A stretch of DNA of 64,000 nt from Gnetum montanum (lineage: Eukaryota > Streptophyta > Gnetopsida > Gnetales > Gnetaceae), in assembly GCA_015680685.1 (NCBI GenBank), contig MNCI01023539.1, positions 6,134 to 70,133 on the forward strand. The letters run 5' to 3'. Position 1 is the stretch's first letter. Every line of letters begins with the position of its first letter. Below the pieces are notes generated by a model. That model did not search any database, was not told the DNA's origin, and worked only from the letters and a program-made list of their open reading frames with translations. Positions 1-10,673 of this stretch are shown here, piece by piece. The position numbers and the translations under genes were made by a program.

Positions 1-200
1 AAAATACCAAAAAAATCACATACCTCAGACTTGCTTAACCATACACCGTGACACTTACAAGCAAGCCTGGGAAGACAACGAACGATTAACCCCAAGTGTT
101 TCTTGTGGTGTTAAGGCATTTAGTCTGCGGAGTTCAACCGGATCGTACGTGCACGCTTGTATTCGTATGCTTGAGTGTAGGGGTACCTCGCCACTCATCA
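1..200 (+). repeat. Truncated 3' end of an Athila-like LTR (copy 1)
   Basis: This stretch aligns by eye with the last 230 bases or so of the LTRs of element A (10250-10478 and 22200-22430). Shared landmarks in order are a stretch like 'cttaaccatacc', 'gggaagacaac', 'gttcaaccggatcgt' and the terminal 'ccactcatca'. It ends exactly at the CTCATCA that closes the element A LTR. No primer-binding site follows, so it is a remnant. It is cut at the left by the window edge. Confidence 0.65.
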
Positions 201-335
201 ACAACGATTGTCATCATTAGATTTCACATTTTGGAACTAGTGTACTTAAGAACTTAAGGTCTGTGGAATTTAACGGATCGTGCATGAACGCTTGTGATTC
301 GTATGGTTGGATGTAGGGTACCTTGCTGCTCATCA
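201..335 (+). repeat. Truncated 3' end of an Athila-like LTR (copy 2, tandem)
   Basis: A second, shorter copy of the same LTR end begins directly after the CTCATCA of the first. It carries 'acaacgatt', 'ggaatttaacggatcgtgc', 'attcgtatggttgg' and a final 'gctcatca'. As with copy 1, no primer-binding site or coding region follows; AT-rich DNA comes next. The two ends differ at many positions, so this is not a recent duplication. Confidence 0.55.
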
Positions 336-1348
336 ACTATGAATTTTTTTAAATTATTATTCTTCTTTTTTTAAGATCCAAACCCCCTTGGCACCTCCAT
401 CAACTCACCAATAGGAAAGAGACCCAATAATGATGTTCAGGTACGTGAAAAGGCCACCGGATGCACAAGCATGACCTTCATGATTAAAGAATACAGGGCA
501 CTACCTATGAGAACACACATTCAAGAAAAATCAGACCAGCTGTAGGTTTAGTTTTATTTAATGCATTTTCCTTAGCCTTATATCTCACTGTTGGTACAGA
601 CTAAGCAGTTATACAATTGCTGAGAAATATGTAACTGCAAGGCTACATTTAAATGATAAAAATACAGAAAGCAACAGTCTAAAGATAATTGTCAAAAATG
701 AATGCATAATATGTCAAAATTTTATCAAGTTCCTGTCCTTTTACATGGAATGTTTTTAGGCTCTCTAATCTGAACCAGAATCAAGCCAAGGATCATCTTG
801 TTTGCTGATACCCTGCGATTGCATGCCAGCATTTTGTGCAGCCATGCATGCTCCTGGATACTTAAAAAAAGTCGAATTCTTGAAATTAAAAATTGCAAGG
901 TCTGTAAAAAAGGGCAAGAAACTCCAATGACGAGGGATAGGGGAGATGCTGCAATTGTGGGTATTATTATAAATTTCAAAAGGTTTTGCTTTTTACGAAA
1001 TTTTGCTGTTGCTGCCCGGGATCAGAATACCATAACCTGAGATTCTGCCGATTGAGACCTGCTTCTATACAATCATCAACTCCAAAAAATCTCTACCCCC
1101 AGTTTTGTGGTTACAGCCTCCCTACCATGCATCTAGGCTCCAACCCACTTGCAGGAAGAATCCAGGATCCCAAAATATACAATGTTCTCTTTGATATATG
1201 GATGGTGATTATTCTTCCCTGTGGGTGCTGATTCCCCATTCCGAGGTTGAGTGGTTTTCCATGGAGCTGGGTCACTTGTTATTCCCTCTCCTCCCCTAGA
1301 TACCTGCTTTCGTGCAGGATTCCATGTCTGGCAGGACAAAAATTTCAG
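336..1348. other. Upstream region of the RADIALIS-like gene
   Basis: About 1 kb without a supportable coding region. Several short overlapping ORFs exist on both strands, but none has recognisable protein character and they look like chance openings. Base composition becomes less AT-rich from about 1000 onward, as expected towards a genic region. It probably contains the promoter and distal control region of the gene starting at 1795. Confidence 0.4.
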
Positions 1349-1362
1349 CATATATAATAAGC
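1349..1362 (+). promoter_or_regulatory. Likely TATA box of the RADIALIS-like gene
   Basis: The sequence 'catatataataagc' is a good plant TATA match in otherwise mixed sequence, about 445 bases before the start codon. A start of transcription near 1380 would give a 5' UTR of roughly 415 bases, which is long but plausible. An intron in the UTR cannot be excluded. Confidence 0.4.
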
Positions 1363-1379
1363 TCTACTCCTGCTTCTCT

Positions 1380-1794
1380 GCTCCAAGCAGTCAGCTAGAC
1401 TTCCTTGTTCTAACACTTTCAGCAACAACCCACAGACTCCTGTTGCTGAGATCTTCATCAACAACAACCCACAACCTTTTTGTTTCCTGAGACATCCAGT
1501 GCCCCAAACATATCTGCCTTCACTTTCTCTGCAAATATTGTGTCTTTTTCTATTGTATTTCTCAAATTTCTCATCTTTCATTGCTTCAGTCATTCCATTG
1601 AACCGAGCTGGAGCTACAGAATTTGGCCTTGGCCTGTTCTTTATCCCAATAATTCCACTGGTTTTCGCTGAGTTTTGGTCTTCGGTGACAGAATTGAGCC
1701 CGTTGTAATCTTAGCAATTGAACCAGTTTCTTGATCTTATCGGACTAATTGTGCTGCTTGAATCTTTCGTTTTTGTTGGGATTAATTGTTGGAA
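1380..1794 (+). other. Probable 5' UTR of the RADIALIS-like gene
   Basis: Pyrimidine- and CA-rich leader, as is common for plant 5' UTRs. It holds a short imperfect repeat around 'caacaacccaca' (near 1424-1436 and 1460-1472). The extent is inferred from the TATA candidate; there is no transcript evidence. Confidence 0.35.
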
Positions 1795-2082
1795 ATGGGT
1801 TCATCATGGACATCTTCACAAAACAAGAAGTTTGAGCAGGCACTAGCAGTCTATGATAAGGACACCCCTGACAGATGGCAGAAGGTGGCATCCATGGTGG
1901 GGGGAAAATCTGCAGAGGAAGTGAAGAGACAGTATGAGATCCTGGTTGAGGACCTCAAATGCATTGAGGATGGAAAGGTGCCCTTTCCTAATTACAAGGC
2001 AGGAACCTCTTCAAGGTCTACGACTGCAACAAGCTCTTCTGATGGAGGCAGGGGATATAAACGCAATATCTCTGCAAATTAA
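1795..2082 (+). CDS. RADIALIS-like single-MYB (SANT) protein
   Basis: The 95-residue protein is full length for the RADIALIS/RL family of small plant MYB-related proteins, which are nuclear and act in developmental control, in part by competing for partners of larger MYBs (family knowledge). A single SANT/MYB repeat covers about residues 3-57: W5 and W28 are the first two spaced tryptophans, and Y47 sits in the third position as usual in this class. The motif PFPNY at 63-67 is characteristic, and the tail is rich in serine and threonine. ATG 1795 is chosen because MGSSW is the typical N-terminus; only non-ATG codons extend upstream in frame. The frame is clean and the TAA is followed by a second TAA. 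It is the only gene here that looks functional. Which RL subtype it is cannot be said. An intron in the UTR is possible. Confidence 0.9.
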   Translation: MGSSWTSSQNKKFEQALAVYDKDTPDRWQKVASMVGGKSAEEVKRQYEILVEDLKCIEDGKVPFPNYKAGTSSRSTTATSSSDGGRGYKRNISAN

Positions 2083-2837
2083 TAACAGCCACCCCTGCAT
2101 TTCACTTTCGTTAGTATGTTTAGTTGCCTAGTATGTCTACAGTTACCTATGTTTTCTTTCCCCGTCTGTGACAGAGATATAGTTAAGTTTTTAATTTGTG
2201 CAAACTGTTTCAGTTTGGAAGTGATGTAGTTTTAGACTTATCTTTAGAATTTCATTAGCACTGTTAATATGCAGATCCGATACTGGCTCTTGATTCTACT
2301 ATCAGTATGCATATCCCACCCTTGCAAAGAAAAGATTATGCGTATTCTTCGATCCTTCCGAACTTGTTTTAAGTCAAGATTTAACAGATGAAAATCAGAT
2401 TATCGAACTAATCGATGCATCTCATCCATCCGCTAAAAAGAAAGCTTATCGGCAATTGTTCATATTTCTCAAATGAATAGCCATATCTTACAAATATGTT
2501 AATCCACAGATTTAAGGAAAAGATTAGGACTTGTCTGTGGACATACAGAACAACGAATATACTTAATTAAGGAGATGGCTTTCCGTTGCAGTTGATAAAA
2601 AAGGTCTACTCTACGATATTCTTAGAATCATTATTAAAACTCGATTTTACAAATATCCATTGTAATTTATAAATATCTCTCTCCCTTATCTCCGGACAGG
2701 GTTTGTGAAAATGACCGCAGAACCTTCACGAGGTACTTACAGTCAGAAGACCATATGCAGATTCTTTAAATTGCAGTATTGGTTAAGCTTAAATATTAAA
2801 TGTTTTTTTCCCCCTTTTTTGGAGTGTAGAAACTGAG

Positions 2838-2900
2838 GTGTTAACTTAGCAATAAGGGTCTTGACTAGGCAATTTCAAGTTATAAGTTTGATTCTATTCA
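2838..2900 (+). repeat. Possible SINE-type tRNA-like promoter (weak)
   Basis: An A-box-like 'ttagcaataaggg' is followed about 30 bases later by a B-box-like 'aagtttgattct'. Arrangement and spacing resemble the tRNA-derived head of plant SINEs. No clear 3' tail or target duplication is visible, so this is weak. Confidence 0.2.
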
Positions 2901-3239
2901 GCACTATCTAATAAACTTTGAAAATTTTTTTCCATAAAAGGAACTTTAGAACTGGTTTGATTTTATCGAGATGCAAGGTTTTTTATACTTATATGGTCTT
3001 TGCGGATTTGTTGCCTTGTGAATCTTTTACATATTATTATTCATTTTTTTGGAGTCTAACACCTCTAAAATACAACATAAATGTTAGTAATAGTATCCAC
3101 ATTGTACCTTTTTCTTAATATGTTAACAAAATAGCATGCCACTTAGATTCATCTAGTATTGATGAGATTGGAGTTTGGTGGGCTATAGATCAACTATGAT
3201 ATTTTGGTAGGACTTAGGCAAGAATATAATGAGAAGACT

Positions 3240-3300
3240 TAAGGTATCAAGTGGTTAGCTTATTATTTTGTGAGACAAGAAGTTGTAAGTTTGATCATTT
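3240..3300 (+). repeat. Possible SINE-type tRNA-like promoter (weak)
   Basis: The sequence contains 'tatcaagtggttag' (A-box-like) and 'gtaagtttgatcat' (B-box-like) about 35 bases apart, echoing the site near 2838 and the one near 46133. No element boundaries can be defined. Confidence 0.2.
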
Positions 3301-4743
3301 ACATATATAGAGGTATTGTGGGCACATTGTGCAATGCATAGTACCATTTTCAATTGCATACCATTGCACAACAAAGAGTCAAAGTGGCCCAATTGCGATA
3401 GTGTGCCAAATCTCTACTAAAGATTTTATATTTGAATGAATGAATTAAAATTTATTATGTATGTAAAATAAAACAAATGGAACAAAATTTATCATGTGCA
3501 TGAGATGCATTGTATAATTTTTCCCTCCACAAAATGCATCACATAATATTATACATTATGATCATGTGTGTAGTCTATGAGACACAATTAAGGTCTCATT
3601 ATATTCCTCTATAACTCTTCTAATGTATCATGTTCACTATATTTCTTCAAGTATACTTATAGTCAAATTATTTCAATTTCTGACCTTCTTCCCTTCCCTT
3701 AATAATGAGAAAATTAATATTCAAAAAATGACATATTATAATCTTTCTAATTCCTATAACTTTTGTACTCATGTAGGGTATTTATTAATATTGAAACTGC
3801 TATTTTATTATATCTATGTAGACCCAAAGGATTTGTCAAACAAATGAACTTGAGCAAAATACATCAATAGTAATAAATCCCAAGTTCAATAGATGTGTAT
3901 AGTAATCATTTAATTTTAATACATCTATATAAAGCCCTAGAACTAACATTGGTAACTTGAATAACTCATAAAAATACCAACTACATATTTACCATTTTCT
4001 TCTGAAGAAATATGTTCTGCAATATTCCAATAATACATGTTGAACATCTTCTACCACTTGTAGTAAATATAGTTGACATATTCTATCTTAGTCCTACTCA
4101 TTATTTCATCTTTCAGTTTCAACTCAAATATGGTGTAATCCTATTCTTACTTTGCTAATTAGTGCTCTCATTGATATTGAAATTGTTGCATATAGATATT
4201 CTATTTTATCATGTCTACTAGCTTTAATATTTTGCTAGAAAAATTGAAGCTTTTTTTTTCTTTTGGGTATTTGTAGCTTAATTTACCATCTCTCTAAAAC
4301 TCTTTCTATAACAAGTTTTCAAGTTTGTTTTGAATTTAGTATTCCATCAATATTATCAATACATCATTTTTGTAGCCATAATTATCCTTTGTGGAACCAC
4401 CCTTATTATTGAGATTTTTGGATGATTTATTTCAACTTCCAATGATAACAAATTAGATAAAATTAATGCATATGGAACTTGACCTTTTACCTTAAATTCA
4501 TCTAACAAGAATTATTTTTGAAGTTTTCTAATTTTTTTCCATAATTCCTAATCAAGACATGGGCCTCATACCATACATTTGTAAAGCATTGTAGTTTGTA
4601 TAATTGTTTGAAAAAGATAATTTCAAATTGTCCAAGTTCAAATTTTATAAGTACTACATTTGTTCTTCATTGTATAAAAAACCTTCTATCCATTTGTAAC
4701 TTCTAATGATATCAATGCTTCCACTTAACATTTTGGGAACATT

Positions 4744-5914
4744 TTGTTGACATTTTTGTATGTTAAAACCTTAGAAAATTGTGAATGTAGAAAATGTTCT
4801 TGTGGTCTTGCAAGGCTAAGGAAGAACATGACAAGAGCACAATTGTGAGCTTCAAAATGATGAGATCAAGACAAGAACTTATTGGTGTAAAGTCAAGGAC
4901 TTCATGATGATTGAAAGAAGAGCTTCATGGTACCAAAATGAGAGTTGAGTTATCAAGACGAAAGCTAGGATGACAAAACAAGAGTTGGGATGATAAAATG
5001 AGACTTGGGATGCTGATATGAGATTATACAAAATCTTATTTTAGAAAATGAAGTCTACAAGCCAAAACAAGGCATTTTGAGATCTACCAAAACATCCCAA
5101 ATATCAAAAGAATGTCCCAGAGTTTAAGATGCAGTTGTAGGCCAGACACCCTAATTGCTATTGGGGCATCCCAAGTAAGATGTCCTAATTTTCTGTGGGA
5201 TGTCCCACCTAAATGTGAGCTATTTGCAGATAGATGTCCCAAACACAAATGGGATGTTCCAACTAGTCATTTCTTAGCCATTGCACAAATTCCAAGGAGG
5301 ATTTGGAAAGTAAAAGACCATAAAACAAAGTGAAATTCTTGGGAAATGAACAAGCACTATTCATTGATCAATCTCATTATTGTATATCAAGTAAATTATC
5401 TTTGTTCCTTATTTCCCCATCATTTTTACATTGTTGTATGTGTGTCTAAGTGCAAGGACTTTATAAAGTGAGTTACATTCTCTCCTTGATTCTTTTTCTC
5501 TCTTTGTAACCCTACAAGGTTGATGTGCTTCTTGTGAAAAGGCATCTTGTAAACTTGATGGGACCTTATAAGGTTGAGTGTGTTTCCAACGTGAAAACAC
5601 TCCAAGCACAGTTTACATCTTTGTAAAGGTTATGGAATCCTTGAAATTACATTTTGAGCTTGTTGGAACTTTACAGGGTTGGGTGTGTTTGTAGTGACAA
5701 AACACTTAGAGCAAAGCTCAAACATTGTAAAGGTTGTGATGTCCTTTAAACCACTTTTTGAAGAAACAAAGTCATAGGTGTGCAAGGATTCTACCCTTCA
5801 AGTGTGAACATACCCAAGTTAAAAAACCACATAGATTTGTTTGTTATTTTGGTTGTCTTGGTTATTCGATTTAGGGAACTTATTCAACCTCCCTTCTAAG
5901 TTCTCAGTCCTTAA
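4744..5914 (+). repeat. Copia-1 5' LTR
   Basis: Starts at TGTTGACA and aligns with the 3' LTR (22676-23765) through shared blocks such as 'caaggacttcatgatgattg', 'tggaaagtaaaag', 'gggttgatgt' and 'gggaacttattcaacc'. The middle (5160-5265) carries an array of GATGTCCC-type motifs. The end is taken just before the primer-binding site; the exact last base is uncertain because the sequence 'ttctcagtccttaag' offers several choices. Confidence 0.75.
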
Positions 5915-5915
5915 G

Positions 5916-5928
5916 TGGTATCAAAGCC
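5916..5928 (+). promoter_or_regulatory. Copia-1 primer-binding site (Met-tRNA type)
   Basis: TGGTATCAAAGCC differs by one base from the common plant site TGGTATCAGAGCC, which is complementary to the 3' end of initiator Met-tRNA. It lies directly after the 5' LTR and fixes the element's orientation as plus. Confidence 0.85.
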
Positions 5929-5970
5929 TAGTACTCTCAAGTTTAGAGCTTAACATCTCAAGAGTGAACA

Positions 5971-7530
5971 ATGGAAGGAACATTATACATCATGCCACTA
6001 ATGTTTGATGGGATTGAATTCATGTACTAGAAAAGTAGAATTCAAGTATTCTTCAAATCCATGGAATTTTAAGTCTGGGATTCTATTCTTAAAGGTGTCA
6101 CACTGCCCAATGACAACACCACCAAAGCTACCAAGCCAAGAAGAAAATGGACATAAGATGAAAAACATGAGTTCATGTTTGATTAGAAAGAAAAAAATTG
6201 TATTTACTATGCTTTAAGTAAATCTAAATCTAATAGAGTAGTTGGGTGCAAAATCACTAAAGAAATTTGGGAAATGCTAGAAGCAACATATGAAGGTACA
6301 TCATTTGTAAAATAATCAAAGCTTCTAGTTTTGCAAAGTGAGTACAATAAATTGAAAATGAAAGAAGGAAAAAGAATTAAAGACTACTTTTCAAGCTCCA
6401 ACGATCTTGTTATATCCATTAGAGGAATGGATAAGATTCTACCCAAAAGTGATGTTATCATCAAAATGATAAGAACCTTGTAGTCTAAATTCATACCCCA
6501 AGGTAATAGCCATGAAGGAAATCAAGGATTTTTCAATCCTAAAATCTAAAGAGCTAAAAAGTTCACTTATTGCCTATGAGATGAATCTCATTAGCAAAGG
6601 TGTAATCAAAGAAAAGCCTATTGTCCTTAAAATTTCATCAAAGGAGAAGGAGCCACATGAACATGAAGCAAATAGTGAGGATAAATTAGCTATCTTGTCA
6701 AGGAGAGTACAAAGATTACTTACAAGAAAAGGTAAAAGCTTCAACCAATTTGACACTAAAAGTAAGGAAAGATGTAAGAATTTGAAAATTTTAGATCTTG
6801 ATGCATCCTCTATAGAATGTTGGGTTTGTAGTGATAGAGACCATGTGGCCTTTGAATATCCAAGTGTTGGTAGGTTTGCAAAGAAGGATTAATTAGAAGC
6901 TAATATAAAAAATAAAAATCTCTATATCAACTGGGATAATGAACAAAGTGAAGATGAAATTGATGACACGTCTTCACAATCACATCTTATCTGTATGGCT
7001 CATACTAATGAAGATTCAATGATGAAAATTGAAGAACTTGAAACAACTATTAAAGAAAGGTATGACTTACTGTGCAATGAAATTATATCTTTTCAAAGTC
7101 TATGCATTAAATTGAAGAAGGCCTTAAATAATAAATATTTATAAGTATCCCAACTCAATAAAACATATTTGAATCTCTTAGAAGAAAACTCAGACCTAAG
7201 GGCTGAGAATCAAAAACTAACATCCTCATGTAAGAAAATTGGAAAAAAGTTTGCAGATATAAAGCTTATAAATGAGAGACTTGTCAAAGGAAAGGAGATC
7301 CTTTGAATAGTTTTAGGATAAGAAAGAGATCCACATGACAAGAGTGCATTAGGAAAGTAGCAACAAATTGAGACTTGCTCATTCAAATGGGACTACACTT
7401 CAAGGTTTGATCATCTTGTCCAAGTAAGAAAAATTAAGTGTTATTATTGTGGTAAGTTTAGGCATAAACACTTAAATTGTCATTTAAAAATGAAACATTA
7501 TCACATGAATACTTGGTCATATAATATGAC
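5971..7530 (+). pseudogene. Copia-1 gag (UBN2-type, two zinc knuckles), decayed
   Basis: Gag packages the element's RNA into particles. From ATG 5971 the frame reads as a typical plant copia gag: an N-terminal block with FDG near residue 13, then the UBN2-like core (the EIWEMLEATYEGTS stretch near 6270-6305, KIKDYF-type and 'DLVISIRGM' stretches after it), broken by several stops. A shift of one base near 6497 moves it into the 6512-6892 frame, which ends in a damaged first knuckle (C-x2-C, H, then Y for the last C; about 6815-6860). After an in-frame stop it continues with a coiled-coil stretch to a second, intact CCHC knuckle (CYYCGKFRHKHLNC, about 7438-7480). In autonomous plant copia elements this second knuckle leads into protease and integrase; here the frame simply ends. 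Confidence 0.8.
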
Positions 7531-8170
7531 TCCTTAGTCTTATCCAAAGGTTCCTAAAAAGAATACCTTGCAAATTAGAAAAGTATGAAGAATCAAACAG
7601 AAGAAGGAGGAAGAAAGAACATATACTCATACTATAAATCAAACAACAAAGAACTTTATAAAGGGAGATTAGACATATGGGATACAAGAGATTTGTACTG
7701 ATCACAAAGAAGGGACTCTAAAGAGAACCTCACTTTATGTTTACATCAGCATCACACCCTCTCAAGAGCAAGCAAGATAAGTATAGGTAAGTATTTATAA
7801 GAATTTTCATTGGCTTGCATTTTCAGCTTAGTTTTATAATTAACATTATTCTTAGTGGCATTGCCTATAATACTCATTCTTATCAAATCATCCTTGACTA
7901 AATAGAGATAACTGTATGTTGGGACATCCCACCTTTTTGTGAGACATCCCATTTAATTCTTGGAAATCCCACCAATAACAAGCCCAACACAAGTGAGATG
8001 TCTCACTTGTAGTTGGGACATCCCAATATGCAAGAAAAACCCTCACTAGGACATTGATTAGTTCTTTTTCACATTTCATATCTTACAAACCTTAGACATT
8101 CAAGTGTAGTTGATATGGGCTTCCTCCTAGCTACATTTCTAGCTCATTTTTGTGATCCTTGCTCAAATCA
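7531..8170 (+). other. Copia-1 spacer with tandem splice-donor-like sites and GATGTC-motif array
   Basis: No coding region is seen between gag and the second ORF. At 7771-7792 the sequence GCAAGCAAGATAAGT is followed at once by a second donor-like GGTAAGT; Copia-2 has the same tandem arrangement at 41928-41950. Two acceptor-like sites lie at 8125-8141 ('ttcctcctag', 'catttctag'), 30-45 bases before the next ATG. An array of GGGACATCCC-type motifs lies at 7919-8035, in the opposite sense to the array in the LTR. An intron joining gag leader to ORF2 is possible (inference). Confidence 0.4.
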
Positions 8171-9597
8171 ATGGCACACAGGAAGATTGGTACATCAAGG
8201 GCACCTTCTCACAAAGGAAAAAGCATAAATAAAGTTTTAACAAGCAAGAAAAACATATATCATCCTCAATTTTATTCTACAAATGCTTAACATCGGTTTG
8301 AGGTAACTCGTTCCATTTTCATTGTCTCTAAAAGGAATCTTAATTTTCAGCAGCATCATCAAAAGGAATTAATGGCATTCTTCCAAGCTATTGGTTGGGA
8401 TTCAATTATTTCTATGACTTATTGTGTACCTGAGATATTGATCAGAGAATTCTATTGTAATATTACTATTACTAATGTTGTTATTGGGACTTTTACTTTT
8501 ATTGTTGGGGGAATTGTGATTGATATTTTACTCCAAGTAGTGAATACTATGCTTGGAATTTCCACCTTTGAGGTACATAGTGTTAATATACATTCCATTA
8601 GTGTTGTCATCACCAATGGTGTAATTCTTATTTTTCATGATGAATTTTGTGATGCCATTGTTGGTAATTTGTTGTCTCTTAGAAGTGAAAAAATTTATAG
8701 GCATAAAATTTCCCAAGATGCTTCCATCCTCTCACTTATTATCATATATAAAATTATTATAAAAGGAGAAAGCTATAACTATCTATTGTCCACATAAGCT
8801 TTTGTGCTCTATTGTCTTCTAACTAGGTAGCCATTAGACTTAGGGCACATTCTTTGGAGGGATATGTTGGGTTTATTTACAAAAGAGAGGGTCTATGGAT
8901 AGCCTCTTCTTATCAGTTTATTAATTCAATAGGTAGATGTCATGATCCCTGATATGCCTCTTCTCAAGGGGAAGATGAGTCTTGCAAATTTTTCAAAGAA
9001 GAAGAGCACCGCACTTGTAGATTCTGAAGTCCTAGCTTCTTCACCTTAGAAAAAAAATTAAGAAAGTAGGCAACATCTCCACCTAGGGCCTCTTCTCAAC
9101 ATAGAAGATCAAAATTTATAAGTGTACAAGTAAAGTTAGTATTAAAGAAGGTGCTAACTTTGGAAAAACCTTAGCGATGATTGGATGAAATCTCTCTTAC
9201 TTGCATAAGAGAATGGATGCAGCAAGACTACCACCTCCTATAGATGGGTAGTAGTTTAATAAGATTACTACTACTCATTTGTCAGATGATGATGAGGACA
9301 TTCTAGCTCCAACTAGACATTCTACAATAGTTGAGCCATCTTGAAGATATGATTTGGGAAATGCATCCAATTCGAAGGATCTTGTCTCACCACTTGCACA
9401 TGTCTAGGGTGAGTCTATTCCTGATTTTGATCAACCTAGACCAAGTTCATATGTACAGGAGGATGTTCCTCAATCTTTTGAGCAACATGTGATGAAAAAC
9501 ATTTTTGGTACCATAGCTCATTAGGAGCAAGATGCTCCCAAAACTTATCAGCAAAAGGGAACTTCTTCTTCTAGGCAAGCACCATCTCATCTCCTTT
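8171..9597 (+). pseudogene. Copia-1 ORF2: 'putative plant transposon protein' (Transposase_32-like), decayed and split
   Basis: The frame from ATG 8171 is shared with the open stretch 8372-8797 and runs on past it with few stops. The order of features matches the plant domain often annotated 'putative plant transposon protein' (Pfam Transposase_32): a lead-in with N..F, then 'FQAIGWDSI', 'EILIREFYCNI', a V-x-G-x-x-I-D block followed by 'NTMLGI', and later 'KGESYNYLL' (where relatives have GRSIN-type residues). An acidic, low-complexity C-terminus follows (SDDDED near 9285) and resumes after element A at 22431-22622. The function of this domain is unknown; it occurs in plant retroelements without known catalytic activity. 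Identification is from remembered family features, not a search. Confidence 0.6.
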
Positions 9598-10478
9598 TGA
9601 TGAATCGTAAATTCGTTGTGTTGACTGGGCCTTATTGACTAGGCCCTATTGATGCATGATTTGATGCATTGATGTGACCCTATTAACATAGTGTTTATTT
9701 TTTCCTATAAATATGTGCTCACCTCCTGTGTTTGTGGCATATCTTGTCATAGTTATAATGGAGCTCTTATAGTTTTTTCATTTGAAAGTTAGAATATTTT
9801 TATAAGTGCCCATAGTAGGAGTCAAGAATGTATAGATATTTATTTGAGCACTATTGTACCTGAGCACAGTAGTGTGTGCAGCAATAAAGATGATCTTTTT
9901 GGTAAACCTTACAACACTTTGAAATAGATTAATTATTTAATTATGCATTTAATGTTTTATGTAATTTTCTTTAATGTTTTAAGTAATTAAATAATTAATT
10001 AAGCTAAGTTAAGATAGATTACATAGTGATTAATTAAACACATAAGTATGACCACTTCGTGCATATGCTTGGCACTTGGTAATCCCAGTAAGCTTGACAT
10101 TTGGTAACCTAATAGTGTTAAATGTGATTAAGATGTGTATGGAAAGCGGGAACGAATGCTTATGTTAGGATTAGTTAGGTGTAGCTAGTTAGATTAAATT
10201 AGCAATTTAATTATTTTATCTTATTCATTATTCTTTATTCTTAGGCAACTTAAAACACACAAGATAAAAATGATAAAAATCATATGCATTAGTTGCACTT
10301 AACCACACCTTTGCATTTCACAAGTGTAATTGGGAAGATAATGATTCCAACAGTTAGTGTCACTTCCTAGAGACTAGTATGCTTAGAAGGCTATATAAGT
10401 GTATGGAATTCAATCAAATTGTGTGTAATCGCTTAGTGATTCATATGGTTGGGTGTAGGGTCTACTCATTGCTCATCA
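9598..10478 (+). repeat. Element A 5' LTR
   Basis: Begins TGATGAATCG and ends CTCATCA, 881 bases. It aligns throughout with 21551-22430. A TATA box (TATAAATA) lies at 9706-9713 and is preceded by repeated 'actaggccc' / 'attgatgcatga' blocks. Confidence 0.85.
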
Positions 10479-10479
10479 T

Positions 10480-10497
10480 TGGTGCCATTGATAGGGA
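10480..10497 (+). promoter_or_regulatory. Element A primer-binding site
   Basis: TGGTGCCATTGATAGGGA lies one base after the LTR. It resembles the TGGCGCCGTTGCCGGGGA site used by Athila-type elements, with several substitutions. The related element B has TAGTGCCATTGTTGGGAA at the same place (57833). Confidence 0.65.
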
Positions 10498-10673
10498 CTT
10501 GTAGTTTGATATGTGTGTTATCTAGGACTTAGTAAATATTACTTAGGATCATTGGATCAAACCCTAAGATCATAATCATTCAAAACAATAAATATATAAT
10601 AATTAATCAAAACTATAATACAAGTAGATTGAGAAATTATTTCTAACAAAAATTTCTTCTTCTTCTCATAGGC

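Larger units (their letters stand above)
2083..4743. other. 3' flank and anonymous AT-rich DNA
   Basis: The first 150-250 bases are probably the 3' UTR of the RADIALIS-like gene, although I see no convincing poly(A) signal. The rest is AT-rich, with no coding region I can support and no LTR ends I can pair. Short ORFs at 2918-3118 and 3623-3847 have no protein character. Two tRNA-like signals are listed separately. Confidence 0.5.

Noticed and set aside
5112-5333. 73-codon ORF with repeated WDVP/CP wording
   Set aside because: The wording is the translation of the GATGTCCC motif array in the Copia-1 LTR; the similar minus-strand ORF at 7888-8079 has the same cause.
8372-8797. A stand-alone 141-codon membrane-like protein
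   Set aside because: It is part of the longer decayed frame that starts at 8171 and belongs to the Copia-1 second ORF; the hydrophobic look comes from drifted codons.
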